From positions 248,001-312,000 of the forward strand of contig NZ_KZ084326.1 of NCBI RefSeq assembly GCF_002093975.1: a stretch of DNA of 64,000 nucleotides, read 5' to 3'. This DNA comes from Thermoactinospora rubra. GTDB taxonomy: Bacteria > Actinomycetota > Actinomycetes > Streptosporangiales > Streptosporangiaceae. Below the pieces are notes generated by a model, which did no database searches, was not told where the DNA came from, and worked only from the letters and a program-made list of their open reading frames with translations. This document shows positions 16,033 through 23,184 of the stretch, piece by piece; position 1 is the first letter of the stretch; the number at the start of each line of letters is the position of its first letter. Made by a program: the position numbers and the translations under genes.

Positions 16033-17172
16033 TCACCGGCGGGTGGGAGCCAGCCCCAGCTGCATGCCCTTGAGGCTGCTGGAGCGCTTGCTCAGCAGCC
16101 CGGCGATCCGGCGCAGCTCGGCCGCGCCCGGCGAGTCGGGGTCGGTCAGCACCAGCGGCTTGCCCTCGTCGGCGCCCTCGCGCAGCCGCATGTCGATCGG
16201 CACCTGGCCCAGCAGCGGCACCCGGGCGCCGAGGATCCGCGTGAGCGCGTCGGCGACGGTCTGCCCGCCGCCCTCGCCGAAGACGGGGATGCGCTCGTCG
16301 CAGTGCGGGCAGGGCAGCCACGCCATGTTCTCGATGACGCCGGCGATCTGCTGGTGGGTCTGCGCCGCGATGGACCCGGCGCGCTCGGCGACCTCGGCGG
16401 CGGCCATCTGCGGCGTGGTGACGACCAGGATCTCGGCGCCGGGCAGCCGCTGGGCGACGGAGATGGCGATGTCGCCGGTGCCGGGCGGCAGGTCGAGCAG
16501 CAGCACGTCGAGGTCGCCCCAGTACACGTCGGCCAGGAACTGGTGGAGCGCGCGGTCGAGCATCGGGCCGCGCCACACGACCGGCGTGTTGCCCTCGGGC
16601 TTGAACATGCCGACCGAGATGACCTTGATGTCGTGCGCGACCGGCGGCATGATCATGTCTTCGACCTTGGTCGGCCGCTCGGCGGCGCCCAGCATCCGCG
16701 GCACGCTGTGGCCGTAGATGTCGGCGTCGACGATGCCGACCTTCAGGCCGTTCTGCGCCATCGCCGCGGCCAGGTTGACCGTCACCGACGACTTGCCGAC
16801 GCCGCCCTTGCCGCTGGCGACCGCGAAGACGCGGGTGAGGGAGCCGGGCTGGTTGAAGGGGATCTCCTTCTCCGGTGGCCGGTTGCCGCGCAGCTTGGTC
16901 TGGAGGGCCTTGCGCTGCTCCTGGCTCATGACGTCGAGCGAGACGCGGACCGAGGTCACGCCCTCGACCTTGGAGACCGCGTTGGTCACGTCGCGGATGA
17001 TGGTGTCCTTCAGCGGACAGCCCGACACCGTGAGGTACACGCCGACGGCCACCTCGCCCGAGGGGGAGATGTCGACGCTCTTCACCATGTCGAGGTCCGT
17101 GATGGGGCGACGGATCTCGGGGTCGTTCACGGTCGCGAGGGCGGCCGTCACCTGCTCGTGGGTAGGTGCCAT
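16033..17172 (-). CDS. mrp: Mrp/NBP35-family iron-sulfur carrier P-loop ATPase
   Basis: This 379-residue protein has an N-terminal MIP18/DUF59 domain (residues ~1-95, with the SGCPLKD cysteine motif) and an Mrp ATPase domain. The deviant Walker A reads GKGGVGKSSVTVNLA, the Mrp signature includes DADIYGHSVPRML, and the CxxC pair is CPHC. It delivers Fe-S clusters to apo-proteins. The mycobacterial orthologue (Rv1229c) lies a few genes from tatB; here about 6.5 kb of accessory genes separate them. ATG 17172 follows AAGGAG. Confidence 0.93.
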   Translation of the reverse strand: MAPTHEQVTAALATVNDPEIRRPITDLDMVKSVDISPSGEVAVGVYLTVSGCPLKDTIIRDVTNAVSKVEGVTSVRVSLDVMSQEQRKALQTKLRGNRPPEKEIPFNQPGSLTRVFAVASGKGGVGKSSVTVNLAAAMAQNGLKVGIVDADIYGHSVPRMLGAAERPTKVEDMIMPPVAHDIKVISVGMFKPEGNTPVVWRGPMLDRALHQFLADVYWGDLDVLLLDLPPGTGDIAISVAQRLPGAEILVVTTPQMAAAEVAERAGSIAAQTHQQIAGVIENMAWLPCPHCDERIPVFGEGGGQTVADALTRILGARVPLLGQVPIDMRLREGADEGKPLVLTDPDSPGAAELRRIAGLLSKRSSSLKGMQLGLAPTRR

Positions 17173-17247
17173 CGCAGCTGGGCACTCCTTGTCGCTGATA
17201 TCGATCGGCGCACAGTAGATGCGCGCGCAACGTTTTAAGGTTACTCC

Positions 17248-17682
17248 GTGAATCTGACCGTCGAGGAACTGTCTCTGTGGCGGCTGCTGCAACGCGCCCA
17301 GGTGCGGATCGCGGGGCGGTTGGAGGCCGAGCTGGTCGAGGCGCACGACCTGGCGCTGGCCTCCTACGAGGTGCTGTCCCAGCTGGCGGCCGCGCCCGGC
17401 CGCCGGCTGCGCATGAACGACCTGGCCGACCGGGTGCTGCTGTCGCGCAGCGGGCTGACCAGGCTGGTCGACCGGTTGCAGCGCGAGGGGCTGGTGGTCA
17501 GGGAGGCGTGCGAGAGCGACGCCCGCGGGCTGTTCGCGGTGCTGACCGGCGCCGGGCTCGACCGGCTCAAGGAGGCGACGCCCACGTACCTGCGCGCCGT
17601 CCGCACCCATTTCCTGGACGCTCTCGACGGCGACGACGTGCGGCGTTGCCGTTCCATGCTGGCCAAGCTGGGGGTTGTGTGA
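17248..17682 (+). CDS. MarR-family transcriptional regulator
   Basis: This 144-residue winged-helix protein contains helices RMNDLADRVLLSRSGLTRLVDRLQREGLV and wing residues VREACESDARGLFAVLTGAG. These are typical MarR features, with a long N-terminal dimerisation helix (LSLWRLLQRAQVRIAGRLEAELVE). It lies 65 bp upstream of, and in line with, an EamA transporter that it may control. Start GTG 17248 lies 75 bp from the divergent mrp start. Confidence 0.9.
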   Translation: MNLTVEELSLWRLLQRAQVRIAGRLEAELVEAHDLALASYEVLSQLAAAPGRRLRMNDLADRVLLSRSGLTRLVDRLQREGLVVREACESDARGLFAVLTGAGLDRLKEATPTYLRAVRTHFLDALDGDDVRRCRSMLAKLGVV

Positions 17683-17747
17683 CCGGGGAGCATCATGTCA
17701 GTATCAAAAGTGCTGAATGGTGATTACTAACCCCTGGTGGTGTCTCG

Positions 17748-18704
17748 ATGCGGTACACCGGACTCGCGCTGGCGTTGCTGTCCTCGTGGTGTTTCGCCTT
17801 CTCCGGGCCGATGGCGAAGTACCTCAACGCCGCGGGCCTGGTGCCGCTCCAGTCCGTCTGGGTGCGCATGGCGGGCGCGGGCCTGCTGATGGCCGCCGTC
17901 CTGGCATTGTTGAAGCCGCGGGCGCTGCGCGTCCCGCGCGGCAAGCTCGGCTTCTTCGCCGCCTACGCGCTGGTGGCCGTCGCCGGGGTGCAGTCGCTGT
18001 ACTTCGTGGCCATCACCCGCCTGCCCGTCGGGGTGGCGCTGCTGCTGGAGTTCACCGCGCCGGTGATGGTGGTGCTGTGGGTGCGCTTCGTCCGGCGGGT
18101 ACGGCTGCCGCGCAGCGCGTTCGTCGGCGCCGTGGTCGCCTTCGCCGGCCTGGCCGTCGTGGTGGAGTTCTGGCAGGGCATGCGCCTGGACGTCGTCGGC
18201 GTCCTGCTTGGCCTGGCCGCGGGCGCGTGCTGCGCGGCCTACTTCCTGCTGAGCGACAGCTTCGGCGAGGACGTCGACCCGCTCGGGCTGGTGACCTGGG
18301 GCATGCTCGGCGCCGCCGTCCTCCTGCTGCCCGTCTCCCAGCCGTGGACCATCCCGTGGCAGGCGTTCGCCGCGTCGCCCACGATCGGCGGCAACACGCT
18401 GCCCGCCCTGGGCGCCTATCTGTGGCTGATCGTCGTGGCCACCGCGACCGCGTACGTGCTGGGCGTCAACGCCGTGCGCAGGCTCTCGGCCGCGGTGGGC
18501 GCCACGGTCGCGACGCTGGAGGTCATCGGCGGCGCCGTCGTGGCATGGGCGCTGCTGGGGGAGGGCCTGGGCGTCTTCCAGATCGTGGGCGGGCTGCTCG
18601 TGCTGTGCGGGGCGGTGCTCGCCCAGCTGGCGGCGGCGCGGCCGGTCGCCCGTCAGGACGCTGAGGGCGCGCGCGGCCGGAGCCTGGCGACCGTCGCCTC
18701 CTGA
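17748..18704 (+). CDS. EamA-family (DMT) transporter
   Basis: This 318-residue protein has ten predicted membrane segments, arranged as two EamA repeats of five; the second contains AVGATVATLEVIGGAVVAWALLGE, the conserved end of the repeat. Such proteins export amino acids or other metabolites. The upstream AT-rich spacer (17695-17735) has an imperfect ATCA...TGAT symmetry that could be a MarR operator. It converges on the next gene with a 52-bp overlap. Confidence 0.9.
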   Translation: MRYTGLALALLSSWCFAFSGPMAKYLNAAGLVPLQSVWVRMAGAGLLMAAVLALLKPRALRVPRGKLGFFAAYALVAVAGVQSLYFVAITRLPVGVALLLEFTAPVMVVLWVRFVRRVRLPRSAFVGAVVAFAGLAVVVEFWQGMRLDVVGVLLGLAAGACCAAYFLLSDSFGEDVDPLGLVTWGMLGAAVLLLPVSQPWTIPWQAFAASPTIGGNTLPALGAYLWLIVVATATAYVLGVNAVRRLSAAVGATVATLEVIGGAVVAWALLGEGLGVFQIVGGLLVLCGAVLAQLAAARPVARQDAEGARGRSLATVAS

Positions 18705-19045
18705 GCCCAGCGCTCGGTCAGGTGCTCGCCGTCGAGCGCGTTGAGCCGCTCCTTGGCCAGGGCGGCGACCGGCTCCGGCTCGGCCGCCTGGTCGACCACC
18801 TCGACGTCGGCCTCGAAGGTGACGAGCCGGGCGCCGTTGTCCTTGCTGCGCAGGATCACCTCGACGGTGCGGCGCTCGGCCAGGCCCGGCAGGTGCTGCT
18901 CGCCGCCGCCGGTCACGACGTAGAGGGCGCCCTCGTGCCAGGTGTGCCAGGCCAGCCGCGGCCGGTCCAGCACCAGCCACAGCACGCTGGACTTCTTCGC
19001 GCCTTCCTCGATGACGGTCACGCCTCGACTGTAGTCCGCACTCAC
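18653..19045 (-). CDS. Pyridoxamine-5'-phosphate-oxidase-like split-barrel protein
   Basis: This 130-residue protein is read from GTG 19045, which overlaps the stop of the upstream gene (GTGA at 19042-19045); GTG 19021 is an alternative. The segment HEGALYVVTGGGEQHLPG and the following VEVILRSKDNGARLVTFEADVEVV fit a flavin/F420-binding split-barrel fold, but no catalytic residue set is clear. It is coupled to a proline-rich membrane protein. Function unknown. Its 3' end overlaps the converging EamA gene. Confidence 0.65.
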   Translation of the reverse strand: MSADYSRGVTVIEEGAKKSSVLWLVLDRPRLAWHTWHEGALYVVTGGGEQHLPGLAERRTVEVILRSKDNGARLVTFEADVEVVDQAAEPEPVAALAKERLNALDGEHLTERWAQEATVARLRPRAPSAS

Positions 19046-19530
19046 CCCGCCGTCGCCGTCTCCTCGGGCGTCGGCTCAGGGGGCGGGGCCGTGGACTCCT
19101 GGACGTCGGGCGTGGGGCTGGGCGAGGGGGTCGGCGAGGGCGGCGGGCTGTTCGGCGAGGGGGAGGGCGTCGGCCGCGGCGACCGCGTGACGTGGTGCGA
19201 CGGCACGGTCCTGGTCCACGGCGGCGCCTGCGGCGAGCTCGGCCTCCTGGGCTTGACCGAGCCGCTGGCCTTGCGGACGCCGGGCGTCGCCGGCGCCGAC
19301 GCAGCCGGGGTGGCGCCCAGGTCGAACCAGTCGAGCCTGATGTCGAAGAGGTCCCGCCCGAAGGCCAGGAACGCGAGCAGCAAGGTGAGCACCGTGATGA
19401 GGGCGGCCGACCGGCGCGAGAGGTCGGCGGGACCGTGCTGGGCGCCGGGCGGTTTGCGCGCCGGTGCGGGGCGGCTGACCGGCTTGGCCGTGCGGTTCTT
19501 CCTGCGCGCTTTCGCCTTGCTCTTGCTCAC
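19042..19530 (-). CDS. Single-pass membrane protein with Pro/Ser-rich exterior
   Basis: This 162-residue protein is read from GTG 19530, about 10 bp after GGAGAGG; TTG 19563 is possible. A very basic N-terminus (SKSKAKARRKNRTAK) precedes one hydrophobic helix (ALITVLTLLLAFLAFGRDLF, ~residues 43-62). The exterior is disordered and rich in PSPSP and PTPSP stretches, as in wall-spanning linkers. No catalytic domain is present. It is coupled to the split-barrel protein downstream. Function not recognised. Confidence 0.65.
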   Translation of the reverse strand: MSKSKAKARRKNRTAKPVSRPAPARKPPGAQHGPADLSRRSAALITVLTLLLAFLAFGRDLFDIRLDWFDLGATPAASAPATPGVRKASGSVKPRRPSSPQAPPWTRTVPSHHVTRSPRPTPSPSPNSPPPSPTPSPSPTPDVQESTAPPPEPTPEETATAG

Positions 19531-19717
19531 CGGTCGACGTGCCTCTCCGTAGCCCCTCGTCAAGCTCTGTACTTAGCAGCCGCGCCGTGATCCATTCGGC
19601 CGAAGGACGCTACGTCCGCAAATGCAACGCTTTCCGCCGTCCGTGGTGCTCTCCACGGTCCTGTACGGCTGGGCCGCGCGGGTCGCCGCGGAGCGGGCGC
19701 GACTACTCTTACTGGCC

Positions 19718-20662
19718 ATGCGCTCACGACGTTCGGTGCTCGCGGTCCCCGGCAGCAACCCGCGCTTCCTGGAGAAGGCCCAGACCCTTCCGGCCGACGA
19801 GGTCTTCCTCGACCTGGAGGACGCGGTGGCGCCGGCGGCCAAGCAGGAGGCGCGCAAGAACATCGTCGAGGCGCTCAGGACCGGCGACTGGACGGGCAAG
19901 ACCCGCGCGGTGCGCGTGAACGGCCTGGAGACGCAGTGGACCTACCGCGACGTGATCGAGGTCGTCGAGGGCGCGGGGGAGCACCTGGACTGCCTCATCC
20001 TGCCCAAGGTGCAGGATCCGACCGAGGTGGCCTGGCTCGACAGGCTGCTCACCCAGATCGAGCGGACCGTGGGCCTGGAGGAGGGCCGCATCGGCATCGA
20101 GGCGCAGATCGAGAACGCCCGCGGCCTGGTCAACGTGGACGCCATCGCGGGCAGCTCCAGGCGGCTGGAGGCGCTGGTGTTCGGCCCGGCCGACTTCATG
20201 GCCTCCGTCGGCATGCGCACGCTGGTGGTGGGGGAGCAGCCGCCCGGCTACACCGAGGGCGACGCCTACCATTACGTCCTCATGCGGTTGCTCATGGCCG
20301 CCCGCATGCACGACCTGCAGGTGATCGACGGGCCGTACCTGCAGATCAAGGACGTCGAGGGCTACCGGCGGGCGGCCCGCAGGACCGCCGCGCTCGGCTA
20401 CGACGGCAAGTGGGTGCTGCACCCGCTCCAGGTCGAGGCGGCCAACGAGGTGTTCTCGCCCTCGCAGGAGGACTACGACCACGCCGAGCTGATCCTCGAG
20501 GCCTACGAGTACTACACCACCGTGGAAAGGCGCGGCGCGGCCATGCTGGGCGACGAGATGATCGACGAGGCGTCGCGCAAGATGGCGCTCGTCGTCGCCG
20601 CCAAGGGCCGCGCCGCCGGGCTGAGGCGGACCAAGCGGTTCACGCCGCCGTCGGCACAGTGA
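19718..20662 (+). CDS. HpcH/HpaI-family CoA-ester lyase (CitE/malyl-CoA lyase-like)
   Basis: This 314-residue TIM-barrel lyase has SVLAVPGSNPRFLEKA at the start, DEVFLDLEDAVAP (Mg2+/substrate Asp-Glu region), VRVNGLETQW, and IEAQIENARGLVNVDAI. These are the conserved blocks of malyl-CoA/methylmalyl-CoA/citramalyl-CoA lyases. It splits or forms a 3-hydroxyacyl-CoA; which one cannot be decided. The long C-terminal extension (VERRGAAMLGDEMIDEASRKMA) is typical of the malyl-CoA-lyase group. It stands alone between opposite-strand genes. Confidence 0.88.
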   Translation: MRSRRSVLAVPGSNPRFLEKAQTLPADEVFLDLEDAVAPAAKQEARKNIVEALRTGDWTGKTRAVRVNGLETQWTYRDVIEVVEGAGEHLDCLILPKVQDPTEVAWLDRLLTQIERTVGLEEGRIGIEAQIENARGLVNVDAIAGSSRRLEALVFGPADFMASVGMRTLVVGEQPPGYTEGDAYHYVLMRLLMAARMHDLQVIDGPYLQIKDVEGYRRAARRTAALGYDGKWVLHPLQVEAANEVFSPSQEDYDHAELILEAYEYYTTVERRGAAMLGDEMIDEASRKMALVVAAKGRAAGLRRTKRFTPPSAQ

Positions 20663-20665
20663 TTC

Positions 20666-21211
20666 TCACAGCGTGACGCCGATGGCGGTGAAGAACCAGA
20701 ACGACGAGGTGAGCCACAGCCCCACCAGCGCGGTGAAGGCGAGCCCGCCCAGCACGGGCAGGGCCCAGCCGGGCAGGCCCCGGCGCGGCAGCGCCAGCAT
20801 CTTCGCGGTGAACACGCCGTAGAAGAAGCAGCCCAGCAGCGAGTGGACCAGCACGCGCGGCACGTCGTACTGCAGGCCCAGGGCGTACAGGCAGTGGAAG
20901 GCGACCGGGACGCTCAGCAGGAACGCCAGCCGGCCGGACCAGCGGTGGACGCCCGCCGGGATGCGGATCCCGATCTTGCCCCACATGGACAGGGCGGAGA
21001 CCACCTGGACGATGGCCAGGACGAACGCGCCCGTGGTCAGCCACGCCTTCATCGGCAGCGCGCCGGAGAACCCGGCCGGGCCGATGGCGAAGCCGGTGGG
21101 TGTGTGCAGCCTGCCGTACACGCCGAGGGCGACCATGACCAGGCCGCCGGCGAGGAGCGGGACGAGCAGGGGCACGGCGCTCCTGCGCTGCTGCGGGTAG
21201 ACGGCGGTCAT
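20666..21211 (-). CDS. Five-helix membrane protein, cytochrome-b561-like (DUF6529-type)
   Basis: This 181-residue protein has about five hydrophobic segments. Histidines at the membrane faces (RWSGR preceded by VHRW, FHCLYALG, LVHSLLG) could bind heme, as in b561-like proteins. The assignment to an actinobacterial DUF6529-like family is tentative. ATG 21211 overlaps the stop of the secreted protein upstream (ATGA at 21208-21211), so the two are made together and may act in one complex. Confidence 0.65.
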   Translation of the reverse strand: MTAVYPQQRRSAVPLLVPLLAGGLVMVALGVYGRLHTPTGFAIGPAGFSGALPMKAWLTTGAFVLAIVQVVSALSMWGKIGIRIPAGVHRWSGRLAFLLSVPVAFHCLYALGLQYDVPRVLVHSLLGCFFYGVFTAKMLALPRRGLPGWALPVLGGLAFTALVGLWLTSSFWFFTAIGVTL

Positions 21212-21873
21212 GACATCTCCTCCACGAAACCGTCGACGTCCTCGGGCACGACGTATTCGCCGTTGACGTTGATGGGCCGGTCGGGGGTGAAGGTCGGCGT
21301 GGTGACCCGGGAGTCGTTGACGGAGGCGGTGCCGACCTGGATGAAGCCGTCCCCGTTGGGGTTGGCCAGGTAGATCCAGCTGGCCTTGATCTTGGCGCCT
21401 CTGACGATCCGCGTGGCCCGGTACAGGCCCGACGGCTTCTTCACGGTGGGGGCGACGAAGTCCCACTCCTTGCCGCCGAGCGCGACGACGCCCTCGGCCC
21501 TGCCGCCGCCGAACGTGGCGTTCAGCTTGGCGTCGCCGAAGCCCTTGAGCTTGACCTTGTCGCCGTCGACGGGGCCGATGAACCACGCCTCGGTCTTGCC
21601 GTCGCAGAAGTACCCGATGGCCTTGGCGCCGCGAATGGACACGGCGATGAGGGCCCGGGTGCGCTCGACGCGGCCGGCGTAGTCGGCCCGGACGACCACG
21701 GGCTTGGCGGCCTCCTCGCCGGGCGCGGAGGTGGTCTGGGCGGTGGCTCCCGTGACCTGCTCCGCGGCGGCCACGGTCTCGCCCGCAGGAGCGGCGGTCG
21801 CGCTGGCCACGCCCAGCCCCGCGGCCAGGACGGCGCCTGCCGCGAGGGTGACGAACGGCCCCAGTCTGGACAT
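21208..21873 (-). CDS. Secreted protein of unknown function, paired with b561-like protein
   Basis: This 221-residue protein has a clear signal peptide (residues ~1-28, LAAGAVLAAGLGVASATAAPA). A Thr/Ala-rich linker follows, then a ~150-residue beta-rich domain (YAGRVERTRALIAVSIRGAKA, YFCDGKTEAWFIGPV, FVAPTVKKPSGLYRA). A single cysteine is present in the mature part. I do not recognise the family. It is the first gene of a two-gene operon with the five-helix membrane protein, suggesting an extracytoplasmic partner of a redox membrane protein. Confidence 0.7.
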   Translation of the reverse strand: MSRLGPFVTLAAGAVLAAGLGVASATAAPAGETVAAAEQVTGATAQTTSAPGEEAAKPVVVRADYAGRVERTRALIAVSIRGAKAIGYFCDGKTEAWFIGPVDGDKVKLKGFGDAKLNATFGGGRAEGVVALGGKEWDFVAPTVKKPSGLYRATRIVRGAKIKASWIYLANPNGDGFIQVGTASVNDSRVTTPTFTPDRPINVNGEYVVPEDVDGFVEEMS

Positions 21874-21971
21874 GACGTACTCCCAGGTTGTGCTGACGGA
21901 CCCCTCGACGATGGCCTCTTCCGCGCGCTCTGTCTGTGAACTAATCCGCGCTCAGCGGACAGAATGGGGAG

Positions 21972-22970
21972 ATGCAGGAGAACCAACAGCCGTTCCCCCA
22001 GGGCCAGCCGTACCCGGCGGCGCTCGCGTATACACCCCCGGCGCCCCAGCCCTGGCTTCTTCCGCCACCCGAGGGGGTGCGGTACGACCACCTGGCCAGG
22101 AACCCGGCGACCCGGTGGTGGCGGCCGGTCGTCGGCACGCTCGTCGTGGCCGTGGCCTTCGTGGTGGCGGCGATGGTCGTCTTCCTGCTCGGCGCGCTGC
22201 TGGCGCCGGCGTTCGGCGTGAAGATGCTGCCCGGTGACACCAGGCTGTTCGACGATCCGGAGTACGCCCTGGTCGTCATGCTGCTGTCGATCGCCGTCGT
22301 GCTGCCGCTGGTGTTCGGTACGGCGGCGCTGATCCAGCGGCGGCGGCCGGGGACGCTGTCGTCGGTGGCCGGGCGGCTGCGCTGGTCGTGGCTGTGGGGG
22401 TGCGCGGGGGTCGCGGTGGTCGCGCTCGTGCTCGGGCAGACGGCGCTGGTGGTGGCCTACTCGGTCGCGGGCGAGGACACCTCGGGGCTGTTCGGCGAGT
22501 GGGCGGGCTGGGAGCGGTTCCTGCCCGGCCTGGTGGTGATCGTCCTGCTCGTGCCGTTCCAGGCGGCGGCCGAGGAGTACATCTTCCGCGGCTGGGTGAT
22601 CCAGGCGTTCGGCAGCTACCTGCGCAATCCGGCCTACGGCATCGTGCTGGGGTCGCTGCTGTTCATGGTCATGCACGGCTACACCCAGGCCGGGATGGTG
22701 GACGTGTTCGGCTTCGGGGTGGTGATGGGCTTCCTCGCGGTGCGCACCGGCGGGCTGGAGGCGGCCATCGCCATGCACGTGGTGAACAACGTGTTCGCCT
22801 TCGGGCTCAGCGCGGCGACGGGGCAGCTGGACAAGGCGATGCAGCAGGGGGCGGTGCCGTGGCCGGCGCTGGCGGGGACCGTCGTGCAGCTGGCCGTGTT
22901 CGCGGCCGGGGTGCTGCTGCTGGCCAAAAAGCTGGCCAAAAAGCGGGCAATCAGCGCATTTTCTGGATAA
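21972..22970 (+). CDS. CPBP-family (CAAX-like) intramembrane glutamic endopeptidase
   Basis: This 332-residue protein has a proline-rich N-terminus and about eight membrane helices. The three CPBP/Abi motifs are present: EEYIFRGW (catalytic Glu pair and Arg), a central HGYTQAG, and C-terminal HVVNNVFAF. These residues form the active site of Rce1-like intramembrane proteases. Bacterial members process small peptides or self-immunity targets; the substrate is unknown. No partner gene is adjacent. Confidence 0.9.
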   Translation: MQENQQPFPQGQPYPAALAYTPPAPQPWLLPPPEGVRYDHLARNPATRWWRPVVGTLVVAVAFVVAAMVVFLLGALLAPAFGVKMLPGDTRLFDDPEYALVVMLLSIAVVLPLVFGTAALIQRRRPGTLSSVAGRLRWSWLWGCAGVAVVALVLGQTALVVAYSVAGEDTSGLFGEWAGWERFLPGLVVIVLLVPFQAAAEEYIFRGWVIQAFGSYLRNPAYGIVLGSLLFMVMHGYTQAGMVDVFGFGVVMGFLAVRTGGLEAAIAMHVVNNVFAFGLSAATGQLDKAMQQGAVPWPALAGTVVQLAVFAAGVLLLAKKLAKKRAISAFSG

Positions 22971-23184
22971 ATCTCCAGAGGGTCGGCGAAATCTCGCTAG
23001 AGAGGTCTCGCCTTCCGGGCTGTGGCGTGCTGATCTGGAAGGGTGGCGTGCTGGTCCGGCCGTACGGCAGGCCGTCGGATCCGGAGGTGATCATGTCGAT
23101 CGGACCGGGTATAGGCGCCTAGGAGTCGGCAAACCATCGGCAAGTCAGTGGAACGGTCCGGAACACCACGAGGAGGTGTCGCGC

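Noticed and set aside
22971..23184. Short direct repeat GTGGCGTGCTG and nearby palindromes considered as an operator
   Set aside because: Arms are short and irregular; nothing beyond a promoter region can be supported.
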